From NCBI GenBank assembly GCA_947476295.1, contig CANJQC010000005.1, positions 27,300-91,299 on the forward strand: a stretch of DNA of 64,000 bases, given 5' to 3'. The translations under genes were made by a program, and so were the position numbers. Source of the stretch: Planctomycetaceae bacterium. Its GTDB lineage: Bacteria > Planctomycetota > Planctomycetia > Planctomycetales > Planctomycetaceae. The notes beneath the pieces are model-generated. The model did no database searches. It was not told the DNA's origin and worked only from the letters and a program-made list of their open reading frames with translations. This document shows, piece by piece, positions 55,294 through 64,000 of the stretch (positions within the stretch are counted from its first letter, which is position 1; the number at the start of each line of letters is the position of its first letter).

Positions 55294-56144
55294 AAGGAAT
55301 CCTCCCACGAAACCGCCTACGACTATGTCGGGATGGCCCTCAGTCGACGCAAACGCCAAACCTTAATGTGTGAAAAATGGCATCAGAAATTCCATGAAAC
55401 ATGGGGTCATCAATGATCCAAAATTCCTGCAATGCAAATGATATCTGGCGCGAATGTGGTTTTCAAGGATTGGTTACAACCCCTCGAGCACTCTGCATGA
55501 AAGTGAGGTATGAATTATTTCCCCGCGGAGGCCTACGAGGGGGAGGCCAGCGCGCATATTAGGTCAATTTGGTAAAGTGGGCAGCTGCACCGCTGAGGCA
55601 TTTTGAGTATACCTCTACAGCATACAAATTGTCATCGCATGCTATGGAGAGAAATCTATGTCACGGTCTGATGTGAGTATTGGGCTCTGCGAAGTGGTCT
55701 GTCACTTTGAAGAGTTAGAAGATCAAACAATGCCACCGCGGCAGAACTTTATGGAGTATGGACATTCATGTCCGTCGGCCGCCTTGAGACACTGTCGAAG
55801 CGAATGTTGTTGTGGGTTGACAGCCGTTCGACAAGGCGACAGTGCCCGGCCAATGTCTCGGACATGAATGTCCACGCTACAGGAATCGCAGCTTTGGATC
55901 AAATTTCATGAATTCGGCCACGATGCATCTCAGCGATTTTACGGTGTGCGGGCCTCCAATGACGATTCTCACGGTTGGGCTTTCCCGCTCAGAGCTCCAA
56001 TTTCGGCTTGAAGATGGACGTCCGGCACTCTTTCTCCGTAACATGGCTGAGTCCGGCGGGATCACCTGCCGGATTCCCACCAGACAAATGCGACAAATTC
56101 CTACCCGTCGCATCCTCACCTCACGGCCTAAAATCGGTTGACGT
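55294..56144. other. 850-base intergenic region between divergent efflux and DUF1553 operons
   Basis: This holds the palindrome-ended element at 55759-55895 and presumably both promoters. Short ORFs overlapping it (55658-55867, 55842-56141) have no recognisable family and the first is largely made of the element. Nothing else is seen. Confidence 0.5.
55759..55895. repeat. ~137 bp palindrome-ended dispersed element, copy B
   Basis: It opens with TGGACATTCATGTCCGTCGG and ends with CTCGGACATGAATGTCCACG followed by GCTACAGGAATCGCAGCTTTG, the inverted image of the start. Same boundaries and near-equal length as copy A (24361-24498). The interior also shows partial symmetry (GACACTGTCGAAGCG near the left, TTCGACAAGGCGACAGTG near the right). 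Confidence 0.78.
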
Positions 56145-58391
56145 ATGGCCTTAATAAAACACAACCTGATCCCGCGCGGCGAACTGCGTAAGCTGTGGCT
56201 TTCCGCAGTTGTGGTCCTAATTTTATTCCGAACCGCAGCGGCTGGCGAAGAGTTTCGCAGCGTCAGCTTCGTCAATGACGTCGTGCCGGTGCTGACAAAG
56301 GCGGGCTGCAATGCGGGCGTTTGTCATGCGAAGGCTGGCGGCGGACAGAACGGGTTTCAGCTTTCGTTACTCGGTTTTGAGTTTCAGGACGACTACGAGC
56401 ATCTGGTCAAAGAGGGTCGCGGGCGAAGATTGTTTCCGGCGGCTCCTGAGCGCAGTCTGCTTCTGATGAAAGCGGCTGGAAAGATGCCACATGGTGGCGG
56501 CGTTCGCCTGCAGACCGAATCCGAGGGATACACGCTGCTGTTGAACTGGATTCGACAAGGGGTAGCTTACGACGGGGACACCGCACCGCAATTGACGAGC
56601 ATAGAGGTTCAGCCGAATCGCGGCACCTTGATGCGAAACGCGGCGCAGCAACTGAAGGCCATCGCCAAGTATGCGGACGGCAGCGAACGAGATGTCACGG
56701 GATTCGCCCTGTTTGAATCCAACGACAAGAGCATGGCTGATGTCGCCGACGGCGGGCTCGTGCAGATTTCGGACATTCCCGGCAAAGTCGCCATCATGGT
56801 GCGGTATCAGGGCAGGGTCGCAGTCTTCAATGCATCCGTCCCATTGGGTGCTCCGGTTGACAGTGTGCCCGCTTCAAAGAATTTTGTCGATGACTTTGTC
56901 TTCGGCAATCTGAAGGAAATCGGAGTTCCCCCGTCGCCGGTTTGTGACGATGCGACGTTTCTTCGCCGTGTCTCCCTAGACATTTCTGGTCGACTTCCCA
57001 CAGACGAAGAAGCAACGGCCTTCCTGACCAGTCAGGACGCGGACAAACGCGATCAAGTCATCGACCGCCTGCTGCGAAGTCCAGAGTATGCGGACTACTT
57101 CGCAAACAAATGGACGGCGATGCTGAAGAATCGGCGTGATGACGCCAGCGACATGACATCGAACTTTGCATTCTATGCATGGGTCCGAGACAGTCTGCTC
57201 GCGAATAAGTCATATGATCAGTTGGTCCGCGAACTGCTGGCGGCGACCGGTACTGTGATCGCCAATCCGCCGGTAGCATGGTACAAACGTGTTAAGGAAC
57301 CGAAGCAGCAACTGGAAGATGTGGCTCAGTTATTTCTAGGCGTGCGGATGCAGTGTGCGCAGTGTCATCACCATCCGTTTGAACGCTGGAGCCAGGATGA
57401 CTACTACAGTTTTTCCGCGTTCTTTACTCAGGTCGGAAGAAAGCCTTCCGCGACGCGCGGGGAAGACCTCATTTTTCACAAGCGCGGCGTCGCCGGGGCC
57501 GCAAATATCAAGACCGGCCTGACGCTGAAACCTGCGGCGCTGGGGGATGCGATCCCTGCGATTGCTCCGGACGAAGACCCGCGACTCAAGCTGGCGGACT
57601 GGATGAGTTCACCCGAGAATCCGTTCTTCGCGAAGGCTCTGGTGAATCGCTACTGGAAGCATTTCTTTCGACGAGGTCTGATTGAACCGGAAGACGATAT
57701 TCGCGATACGAATCCGCCGACGAATCCTGAACTGCTGGGGGCTCTGGAACATCATTTCCATGCCAGCGGCTTTGATCTGAAGGAACTTGTTCGAGTCATC
57801 ACGCGGTCAAACGCTTATCAGCTGAGTTCCGTCCCTAACCAGTACAACGTCGCGGATCAGCAGAACTACTCCCGCTATTATCCTCGCCGATTGCAGGCCG
57901 AGGTGATGCTGGATGCGATTGATGATTTGACGGGTGCTCAAACGGATTTCCCAAATCTTCCGACTGGTACGCGGGCGATTGCTTTGCCGGATAACAGCTA
58001 CAATAACGCCTCACCGTTTCTGAAAGTCTTCGGGCGACCGGAGAACGAAAGTGTTTGCGAATGCGAACGAGTTCAGTCTTCGAGTCTGGCGCAGAGCCTG
58101 CATTTAATGAATGCCGGGGACATCAAGGCCAAGCTCGCGACAGGCAGCGGTCGCGCAGACCGATTGTCAAAATCAGAACAACCTACGGACCAAAAAATTC
58201 GCGAATTGTACATGGTGGCAGTCGCGCGTGAGCCGCGCGCCGATGAATGGAAGGTCGCGTTGGATTATCTTGCAGAACCACGCATCGATGCGGCGGGGAA
58301 TCCGATTGATCCTCAAAAGGCAAATACCGAAAACTTCCAAGATCTGATCTGGGCGTTGATCAATACGAAAGAATTTTTGTTTAATCATTAG
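56145..58391 (+). CDS. DUF1549/DUF1553 (PSCyt/PSD) domain secreted protein
   Basis: A 748-residue protein of the planctomycete cytochrome-like group. After a signal peptide (WLSAVVVLILFRTAAAG) comes a segment with CNAGVCHAKAGGGQNGF, which is like the PSCyt1 cysteine motif but with four residues between the Cys. A Big_2-like immunoglobulin domain follows (LTSIEVQPNRGTLMRNAAQQL...), then DUF1549 with an exact CxxCH (QCAQCHHHPFERWSQDDYY) and DUF1553 (NPFFAKALVNRYWKHFFRRGLIEPEDDIRDTNPP, ending QNLIW-type FQDLIWALINTKEFLFNH). First gene of an operon with the PPC protein and DUF1501 protein, a combination typical of planctomycetes and thought to work at polysaccharide breakdown; the enzymatic role is unproven. 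Confidence 0.92.
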   Translation: MALIKHNLIPRGELRKLWLSAVVVLILFRTAAAGEEFRSVSFVNDVVPVLTKAGCNAGVCHAKAGGGQNGFQLSLLGFEFQDDYEHLVKEGRGRRLFPAAPERSLLLMKAAGKMPHGGGVRLQTESEGYTLLLNWIRQGVAYDGDTAPQLTSIEVQPNRGTLMRNAAQQLKAIAKYADGSERDVTGFALFESNDKSMADVADGGLVQISDIPGKVAIMVRYQGRVAVFNASVPLGAPVDSVPASKNFVDDFVFGNLKEIGVPPSPVCDDATFLRRVSLDISGRLPTDEEATAFLTSQDADKRDQVIDRLLRSPEYADYFANKWTAMLKNRRDDASDMTSNFAFYAWVRDSLLANKSYDQLVRELLAATGTVIANPPVAWYKRVKEPKQQLEDVAQLFLGVRMQCAQCHHHPFERWSQDDYYSFSAFFTQVGRKPSATRGEDLIFHKRGVAGAANIKTGLTLKPAALGDAIPAIAPDEDPRLKLADWMSSPENPFFAKALVNRYWKHFFRRGLIEPEDDIRDTNPPTNPELLGALEHHFHASGFDLKELVRVITRSNAYQLSSVPNQYNVADQQNYSRYYPRRLQAEVMLDAIDDLTGAQTDFPNLPTGTRAIALPDNSYNNASPFLKVFGRPENESVCECERVQSSSLAQSLHLMNAGDIKAKLATGSGRADRLSKSEQPTDQKIRELYMVAVAREPRADEWKVALDYLAEPRIDAAGNPIDPQKANTENFQDLIWALINTKEFLFNH

Positions 58392-58412
58392 GTGATGGGT
58401 CCGGCCTTGGGT

Positions 58413-59063
58413 TCAGGCCCGGAGGGCTGTCAGAACCTTTGCCGGGGCCGTGAGGCCCCGGAAAAACGTCCACTATGAGCTACAGGCCTGAAAGGCCGAA
58501 ACAATCAAGCAAAATGCAGCGATGAGTACACACCAGCAGTTGCTATATCACATTGTATTCAGCACAAAGAATCGACAGCGTTGGCTTACCGACGGGTTTC
58601 GTGAGAGTGTTTTTTCTTATCTGGCAGGTACTGCGAACAAACTCGAAGGAACAGCGATTCTGGTTGGAGGCTACTATGATCATGTGCATCAGTTAGTCAA
58701 AATTCCGGCTAAGATTGCTGTCTCCGATTTTGTTGGCTCTTTGAAGTGCAATACCAGTAAACACATCAACGAAACGGGCAAAAGAATTGAGAAGTTTGGA
58801 TGGCAAGATGGTTTCGGTGCGTTTTCGGTGAGCGTTTCTCAGAAGCCCAGAGTGTATTCATACGTTGAACGACAGATGGACCATCATGCCCGCGAGTCGT
58901 TTGAAGACGAGTACCTGAATTTACTGAACAAGCACGAAGTGGATTATGATCCGAAGTATGTATGGGATTGATTGTATCGGCCTTTCAGGCCTACAGAACA
59001 TCCCGGTTTCGCTTCCGGGGCCTTGCGGCCCCGGCAGTGGCTGTGACAGCCCTCCGGGCCTGA
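58413..59063. mobile_element. RAYT-type transposase unit bounded by nested inverted repeats
   Basis: A ~650 bp unit. The outermost arms TCAGGCCCGGAGGGCTGTCA (58413-58432) and TGACAGCCCTCCGGGCCTGA (59044-59063) are perfect 20-base inverted copies. Inside are CCGGGGCCGTGAGGCCCCGG (58442-58461) and CCGGGGCCTTGCGGCCCCGG (59015-59034), each palindromic, then AGGCCTGAAAGGCCGA (58484-58499) and TCGGCCTTTCAGGCCT (58977-58992), a perfect 16-base pair. The transposase gene sits inside. The unit lies between the first and second genes of the DUF1553 operon. These palindromes are candidate REP substrates of the enzyme. Confidence 0.88.
58522..58971 (+). CDS. IS200/REP-associated transposase (Y1_Tnp, RAYT-like)
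   Basis: A 149-residue HUH-type single-strand transposase. It starts LYHIVFSTKNRQRWLTD, carries the histidine pair in GGYYDHVHQLVKI, continues WQDGFGAFSVSVSQKPRVYSYVERQMDHHARESFEDEYLNLL, where the catalytic Tyr would be in VYSYVERQ, and ends with KHEVDYDPKYVWD, a tail typical of this group. The length is at the small end for RAYTs. No frameshift or stop is seen, so it could be active. It is flanked by three nested inverted palindromes (see the mobile element) and its expression may depend on the surrounding operon. Confidence 0.9.
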   Translation: MSTHQQLLYHIVFSTKNRQRWLTDGFRESVFSYLAGTANKLEGTAILVGGYYDHVHQLVKIPAKIAVSDFVGSLKCNTSKHINETGKRIEKFGWQDGFGAFSVSVSQKPRVYSYVERQMDHHARESFEDEYLNLLNKHEVDYDPKYVWD

Positions 59064-59086
59064 AAAATGTGCGTAGAGACATCAAA

Positions 59087-61333
59087 ATGAAGATTTACGG
59101 AATTGCATCTCGATTAATTCTATCGGCCGCTGTTCTGATTGTGGCAACCACAACACTCCATGCACAATCAGTTTGCCTGCCGCTGCCGCGACTGTTGACG
59201 ACCATGCCGATGGGTGGAACTGTGGGCACTCAGTTTGAAATTACGATCACGGGAGAAAACATCGAAGACGTCAGCGAGCTGATGTTTACGCATTCGGGAC
59301 TTGCGGCCACACCGAAGCTCGATGCAAACGGTCAGCCGGAAGCGAACAAGTACATTGTGACGATTGCTGCGGATTGCCCGACGGGAATCCATGAAGCTCG
59401 GTTGATGACGCGTCTGGGCATTTCGTCCGCGCGTGTCTTCTGTGTCGATACTTTGCCGGAAGTCATACAGGTCGCACCGAACACGGCGCTGGCGACTGCG
59501 ATGGAGCTGAAAGTCAACTCCATCTGCAATGCGGTGATGACAACAAAAGCCGTCGATCATTACTGGTTTGATGCCGTCAAGGGACACCGATACATTGTCA
59601 ACTGTGCGTCGCGAGGCATTGATTCGAAACTCGACGCCGTGCTGATTATCGGCGATTCGGTCGGTCGTGATCTGGTCGTCGAACGCCGTGGTGGCACGCT
59701 GGATTTCACCGCCACCGAAGGCGGCCGCCAAGCGATCAAAATACACGAGCTGACTTTCAAAGGCGGCCCTGCGTATTACTACCGACTGGCGCTGCAGGAA
59801 CTGACTGCGGATGCGGCGATTCCGGAATTTGCATCGACAAAGACCGTCAACTCATTCTCATGGCCACCGGCTGGACTCGCGGCCAGCGCCGCATTAAATG
59901 AAACAGAGCCGAACAACGAGCAGGGTCAGGCTCAGAAGATTTCACTACCGTGCGACATTGCCGGGAATTTCTTCCCGGCGGCTGACGTCGATCGATTTGA
60001 ATTCACAGCGACAAAGGGCGATGTGTGGTGGGTGGAAGTCGCGTCTGAGCGACTGGGACGTCCGACCGATCCAGCTGTCCTTGTGCAGCATGTGAGCGGC
60101 GCGGGGGCCGATGAGAAATTGACTGATGTAGTCGAATTCACAGACATCGCCAGTCCGATGAAACCATCCAGCAACGGCTATGCGTACGACGGACCTCCTT
60201 ATGACGGTGGTTCCGCCGATATCATCGGAAAGCTGGAGATCAAAGAAGACGGCGTGCATCGTCTGCAGTTGACGGATCTGTTCGGCGGGACTCGCAACGA
60301 CGCTCGCAACGTCTATCGTTTGATCATTCGCAAAGCGGCGCCGGACTTCGCTGTGGCGGCCTGGGGGCTGCATATGGAACTCCGCAACGGTGACCGCAAC
60401 GCACTTTCCAAACCGCTCGCGCTGCGTGCTGGTGCGACAACGGCTCTGGAAGTTGTCGCTGTGCGGCGAGATGGCTTCGATGGAGCCATTGAACTAGTAA
60501 TGGAAGGTTTGCCTGATGGCGTGACGGCTCAGGGACTGAAAATCTCGGCAGGCCAGACACGCGGCATCATGCTCATCACCGCCGATCAGAACGCACCGCG
60601 GGCGTTGGGGAATGTGTCGTTCTACGGCAGAGCGATTCTGGGCGAGGCCACGACGACCCGGCCGGTGCATATGGCAGCGATGGCATGGCCGATTGTGGAT
60701 TCATGGGGTGAGATTCCAAGTCCTCGTCTGGTCACGGGTTTGCCGATTTCGGTCACCACATCTGAGTTCGCTCCGATCACGATCGCAGCGAATGAGAAGA
60801 AAGTGTGGGAAGTTGCGGCTGGTGAAAAGCTGACGATTCCGCTTGTAAATACTCGTCGCAGTGAGTTTTCCGGATCGACTTTGCAGCTGAGAACCTTCGG
60901 AGCGGGGTTCGAACAGGTGCCGCGTTTTGATGTCTCGCTGGACGCCGATCAATCGGAAGCCGTGCTGGACCTGGCGGCATTGAAAACTCCGCCAGGCGAT
61001 TATCTGATCGCATTCTATGGCAGTGCGGTGGTGAAATACCGATACAATCCAGAGACCGTGGCAGTTGCCGAGGCGGCTCAGAAAAAAGCAACAGAAGAAG
61101 CCGCGTTGGCCACCGCAGACGTTCAGCGATTGACTGCTGAAGCGGCTGCAGCGGCTTCCGAAACCAAAGCCGCAGCCGACGTGGCCGTGACGGACGCGAC
61201 AGCAAAGAAACAAACAGCCGATGCTGCGGTCGCTGCCGCTGCCGCGAAACTCAAAGCCGCAACGGATCTGGCGGCACCAAGAGATACTGCGGATATTGTG
61301 TTGTCGGAACCCATTGCCATTCGTGTCAAGTAA
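59087..61333 (+). CDS. secreted PPC-type domain protein, second gene of the DUF1553 operon
   Basis: A 748-residue exported protein. Signal peptide MKIYGIASRLILSAAVLIVA then TTTLHAQ. An IPT/TIG-like segment follows (MPMGGTVGTQFEITITGENIEDVSELMFTHSGL). Then come PPC-like (pre-peptidase C-terminal) beta domains: VDHYWFDAVKGHRYIVNCASRGIDSKLDAVLIIGD, and NEQGQAQKISLPCDIAGNFFPAADVDRFEFTATKGDVWWVEV with ETEPN. A final Ala/Glu-rich helical stretch (VAEAAQKKATEEAALATADVQ ...) could be a coiled coil. The track starts at 58946 inside the mobile element; ATG 59087 is chosen because it begins the signal peptide. The upstream and downstream genes (DUF1553, DUF1501) suggest a common surface complex. Confidence 0.82.
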   Translation: MKIYGIASRLILSAAVLIVATTTLHAQSVCLPLPRLLTTMPMGGTVGTQFEITITGENIEDVSELMFTHSGLAATPKLDANGQPEANKYIVTIAADCPTGIHEARLMTRLGISSARVFCVDTLPEVIQVAPNTALATAMELKVNSICNAVMTTKAVDHYWFDAVKGHRYIVNCASRGIDSKLDAVLIIGDSVGRDLVVERRGGTLDFTATEGGRQAIKIHELTFKGGPAYYYRLALQELTADAAIPEFASTKTVNSFSWPPAGLAASAALNETEPNNEQGQAQKISLPCDIAGNFFPAADVDRFEFTATKGDVWWVEVASERLGRPTDPAVLVQHVSGAGADEKLTDVVEFTDIASPMKPSSNGYAYDGPPYDGGSADIIGKLEIKEDGVHRLQLTDLFGGTRNDARNVYRLIIRKAAPDFAVAAWGLHMELRNGDRNALSKPLALRAGATTALEVVAVRRDGFDGAIELVMEGLPDGVTAQGLKISAGQTRGIMLITADQNAPRALGNVSFYGRAILGEATTTRPVHMAAMAWPIVDSWGEIPSPRLVTGLPISVTTSEFAPITIAANEKKVWEVAAGEKLTIPLVNTRRSEFSGSTLQLRTFGAGFEQVPRFDVSLDADQSEAVLDLAALKTPPGDYLIAFYGSAVVKYRYNPETVAVAEAAQKKATEEAALATADVQRLTAEAAAAASETKAAADVAVTDATAKKQTADAAVAAAAAKLKAATDLAAPRDTADIVLSEPIAIRVK

Positions 61334-61440
61334 CTCGTTCAACCGCGTGCCCATCGGGCCGCGCTCACCAGAAGAGCGCGGGGCGATGCCCACGCGGTTA
61401 AACGATAAGAAGTAACATTTTTCCCTCAACCGGTGTCACC

Positions 61441-62895
61441 ATGAGCGATCCATTTTATGCATCATCCGTCGTCCGATGTCCCGGACCATACGCCTTTGGC
61501 TCAGCCGGGCGTCGAGGTTTCATCCGCATGGGATTGGCAGGGTTTGCCAGCATGAGTCTGCCTGGGCTGCTGCGGTTGCAGGCGGCAAATGCTCAGGCGA
61601 ACGAGGTGAGTGGAAAACCGGCCAGCGAAAAGACGGCCGTCATCATGGTCTGGAAGCCGGGCGGATGTTCGCACATCGATACGTACGATCCAAAGCCTGA
61701 CTCCGGAAGCGAATATCGCGGTCCGTTCTCAACGATCGACACGAAGGTCCCCGGTTTGCAGTTCACAGAACTGCTACCGATGCAGGCGGCGATCGCTGAC
61801 AAGTTCACTGTGCTGCGATCGATGCGCCAGACGGCGGGCGGACATCCTGCCGGTTCAATGCAAATGTTGTCCGGCGATCCGGATACACGCGACAAACCAA
61901 AACCGAAGTTTCCGGACTGGATGACCGTCACAAATTATCTGCGTTCGCAAGGTGGTCCTCGTATAAATCCGTTACCTCTATATGTGGGCATCAAACCGCC
62001 ACTGGAATACAATGGGCCGGCGTATCTGGGCGACGCCTATTCGCCGTTCACCGTGAATGGTGATCCAAACCTGCCGACATTTTCCGTTCCGAACATCGGG
62101 CTGTCAGATCAGAGCGAAATCCAACGAATCGACCGACGCTCATCTCTGCGGCAGAACCTCGACACTCTCGAACGCGCCTTTGATCGGCAGGGCGAGCTCG
62201 GAGCACTCGACCAGTTCGAAGAGCAGGCCATGACGCTGCTTACGAATCCGCAGACGCGCGATGCCTTTGATCTGACAAAGGAAGACGATCGCACCCGAGA
62301 CCGCTACGGTCGCAATTCGTGGGGTCAGCAGTTGCTGATGTCGCGTCGATTAATCGAAGCGGGTGTCGAAGTTCTGACAACCAGTCTGAACGGCCCCCTG
62401 TGTGGCCGCGTTCAGAACTGGGACGACCATGCCGTCAATCACCACGTCTTTGATGCATTACGATTCCGCGCTAAGGCGTATGATCAGGCCGTTTCGGCAC
62501 TGATTGAAGACATCAACCAGCGCGGTCTCGATAAGCGAGTACTCGTCGTCGTCACTGGAGAATTCGGTCGCACACCAAAGATCGAACATTCCCCGAGTAC
62601 CGGTGCCGGTGATGCCAGCGCGCCGGCGGGAACGATGCAGCCGGGTCGGGATCACTGGCCTCGGGCATTCTCAAACATCTGGGCCGGCGGTGGAATTGAA
62701 ACCGGCCGCGTCATCGGTGCCACCGACAAACGCGGCGAAGATTCCATCGAACGTATTTGTTCGGCCGGTGATTTCCTCGCCACGATCTACCATCACCTTG
62801 GCATCGACGCCGCGCACACGCTCATTAAGGACTTCAACGGTCGCCCGACACCGATCGTGGATCACGGCAAGCCGATTCCTGAATTGATGGGATGA
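61441..62895 (+). CDS. DUF1501 domain-containing secreted protein, third gene of the DUF1553 operon
   Basis: A 484-residue DUF1501 protein. The N-terminus has a twin-arginine-like pattern (SAGRRGFIRMGLAGFASMSLPGLLRLQ), so Tat export is likely. Motifs are KPGGCSHIDTYDPKP, the SMRQTAGGHPAGSMQMLSG block, TGEFGRTPKIEHSP and GRDHWPRAFSNIWAGGGIETGRVIG. Two DUF1501 proteins lie in the window; this one is in the classic DUF1553/PPC/DUF1501 order. It starts 108 bases after the PPC gene, and no terminator was seen between them. Function unknown. Confidence 0.92.
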   Translation: MSDPFYASSVVRCPGPYAFGSAGRRGFIRMGLAGFASMSLPGLLRLQAANAQANEVSGKPASEKTAVIMVWKPGGCSHIDTYDPKPDSGSEYRGPFSTIDTKVPGLQFTELLPMQAAIADKFTVLRSMRQTAGGHPAGSMQMLSGDPDTRDKPKPKFPDWMTVTNYLRSQGGPRINPLPLYVGIKPPLEYNGPAYLGDAYSPFTVNGDPNLPTFSVPNIGLSDQSEIQRIDRRSSLRQNLDTLERAFDRQGELGALDQFEEQAMTLLTNPQTRDAFDLTKEDDRTRDRYGRNSWGQQLLMSRRLIEAGVEVLTTSLNGPLCGRVQNWDDHAVNHHVFDALRFRAKAYDQAVSALIEDINQRGLDKRVLVVVTGEFGRTPKIEHSPSTGAGDASAPAGTMQPGRDHWPRAFSNIWAGGGIETGRVIGATDKRGEDSIERICSAGDFLATIYHHLGIDAAHTLIKDFNGRPTPIVDHGKPIPELMG

Positions 62896-62974
62896 TTGTA
62901 TAGGAAGGGTGGTCGCACATGGGGCCACGTTTGGTTTTCGCCAATCTTCCCAGAGACAACATTGGCTCGTAATC

Positions 62975-62993
62975 CGACGGACATGAATGTCCA
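62975..62993. repeat. end fragment of the ~137 bp palindrome-ended element (copy C)
   Basis: CGACGGACATGAATGTCCA is the reverse complement of the first 19 bases of copy B. It lies directly beside the stop codon of the SGNH/DUF1080 gene and 80 bases after the DUF1501 gene. Confidence 0.65.
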
Positions 62994-62995
62994 TC

Positions 62996-64000
62996 TTACT
63001 TGTGACTGATCCGAATACGGCGGTACTCCATCTGGCCGCGGTCGCCTTCCAGACCGATCGGGCCGGCGGCGGGAACCTTCATCGCCGCTTCAATCACTTC
63101 TCCGTTGCAGGTGCAGTGAGCAACTCCGTCTTTCACGACAACGACCAGCTCGTTCCAGTCACCGGACCTGAAGTTCTTCAGCTCCTTGTACGGTCCGGCG
63201 AGCGGAAAGTCGCGGCACTGAAGTTGAGGCTCGCGAATGAAGACGCCACTGTCGGCGTTCGGTGTTGCTCGGAATTCCAGTTTGAGTGTGAATTCGCCAC
63301 TGAATTCGCGAGTTGTATACAGTTGCTGAATCTTGCGGCCTTCCGGCGGCGTCGTCACCACAAGACGGCCGTTCTTTGCCAGATAGCGACCTTCGGGCGT
63401 GACAACTTTGCCGTCGAAGCTGACCGGTTCGTCAACAAACGGCCACGAGACGCCCGGATCACTCGCCATCCATTTAAGAGCCCCATCGCGTGATTTTTCC
63501 GGAGTCACTCGATAGCCCCAACCGGTGAGGTCTTGGCCATTGAACAGACTCTTGAAACCAGACTCCAAAAAAAAATCGTCGGCTTCCGTATCGACAAATC
63601 CCAGAGTCGCGAGGACCGGTCGCAGCGCGCCAGCCCATTTTGCGTAACCGATGTCGTTGGGATGCAGCAGATCGGGCATTTCCTCAGCTTTGGCATCACC
63701 GTTTTCGTTGGCAAACAGAGTCCATGTATCCAGCACCGTGATCTGCGGATCGCCCTGGACAGCCTTGGCACATAGCGTGTTGATCTCCTTGATCTTGTCA
63801 GCAGGGCGGCTCTTTGATTCGGAACTTGGAAAGACCTGACACAATACGATCGGCATTTCGGGATTGTGTTTTTTCAGAGCCGCGATGATGAGCTTGACGT
63901 TGTCGGCGATGACTTGGGGCTCAGCCTTTTCTTCGAGGTCGTTTGTGCCCATGAGCATCACAACGCCAGACGGATTGAGATCCAGCACGTCTCCCTTCAG
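62996..64000 (-). CDS. SGNH hydrolase fused to DUF1080 (3-keto-disaccharide hydrolase-like), partial
   Basis: The frame is open to the right edge, so the N-terminus is outside the window; the GTG at 63988 is only the first start-like codon. Residues 1-135 of the visible part are the end of a GDSL/SGNH esterase domain: VVMLMGTNDLEEKA (block III) and DLLHPNDIGYAKW (block V, with the catalytic Asp and His). DUF1080 follows (FKSLFNGQDLTGWGYRVTPEK ... QLYTTREFSGEFTLKLEFRATPNADSGVFIREPQLQCRD ... GDWNELVVVVKDG), a concanavalin-like domain abundant in planctomycetes, some members of which hydrolyse 3-keto-glycosides. It converges with the DUF1501 gene. Probably secreted. Confidence 0.9.
   Translation of the reverse strand: MKGDVLDLNPSGVVMLMGTNDLEEKAEPQVIADNVKLIIAALKKHNPEMPIVLCQVFPSSESKSRPADKIKEINTLCAKAVQGDPQITVLDTWTLFANENGDAKAEEMPDLLHPNDIGYAKWAGALRPVLATLGFVDTEADDFFLESGFKSLFNGQDLTGWGYRVTPEKSRDGALKWMASDPGVSWPFVDEPVSFDGKVVTPEGRYLAKNGRLVVTTPPEGRKIQQLYTTREFSGEFTLKLEFRATPNADSGVFIREPQLQCRDFPLAGPYKELKNFRSGDWNELVVVVKDGVAHCTCNGEVIEAAMKVPAAGPIGLEGDRGQMEYRRIRISHK

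Noticed and set aside
55658-55867. 69-codon ORF in the efflux/DUF1553 gap
   Set aside because: More than half of it is the palindrome-ended element, and no protein family is recognised.

Overview
The window reads as chromosomal DNA of a planctomycete (order Planctomycetales or a close relative). The evidence is the gene families, not a database match: two DUF1501 proteins, a DUF1549/DUF1553 (PSCyt/PSD) protein in an operon with a PPC-type protein, a Cys-type sulfatase, DUF1080 and FG-GAP proteins, an extracellular protein with an 'LEQRSLLSA' N-terminus (LEPR-x-LL type), PF07638-style sigma factors, Ser/Thr kinases with an N-terminal helical region and a DFN motif, a fused AroD-AroE, and a PurL carrying N-terminal PurS-like repeats. 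Genes are loosely packed, strands alternate, and dispersed palindromic repeats are common. No rRNA, CRISPR array or prophage was seen. One tRNA, Lys(UUU), is present.

Layout. 0-11 kb: end of an asparagine synthase, a sigma-54 activator, a secreted DUF1501 protein, purL (minus strand), then a methyltransferase/GT2 pair and UDP-glucose dehydrogenase, which together suggest surface polysaccharide synthesis. 11-20 kb: FG-GAP protein, aroDE, a second GT2, a Uma2 nuclease, an ECF-like sigma factor, a membrane protein, ogt, thyX and tRNA-Lys with a terminator. 20-29 kb: a 1337-residue membrane FtsK/SpoIIIE protein with three ATPase-like domains (only the middle one intact), a secreted glycosidase-like protein, an unknown protein, and 1.3 kb of non-coding DNA holding a decayed SUMF1 lipoprotein gene. 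29-36 kb: the LEPR-x-LL surface protein with Trp-rich repeats, a sigma factor divergent from a membrane kinase, and an FHA-kinase. 36-42 kb: a Gld-type ABC exporter operon (ATPase, GldF/GldG-like fusion, DUF4340). 42-45 kb: NagA-like amidohydrolase and a sulfatase. 45-55 kb: a complete RND efflux set, with the outer-membrane factor and a Cys-rich lipoprotein on the plus strand converging on an adaptor-pump-pump operon on the minus strand. 56-63 kb: a DUF1553/PPC/DUF1501 operon interrupted by a REP-associated transposase unit. The right edge holds a partial SGNH/DUF1080 protein.

The most unusual signals are the dispersed repeats and what they do to genes. A REPIN-like inverted pair lies inside the purL linker and is translated. 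Another pair supplies the C-terminus of a glycosyltransferase. A ~137 bp palindrome-ended element occurs in two full and two partial copies, mostly at gene 3' ends. A RAYT-type transposase is bracketed by three nested inverted repeats. The other candidates for a second look are the EssC/EccC-like FtsK protein without secretion partners, the Trp-rich repeat of the surface protein, the tandem RND pumps with a Cys-rich lipoprotein, and a sigma-54 activator with GAFTSA in place of GAFTGA.
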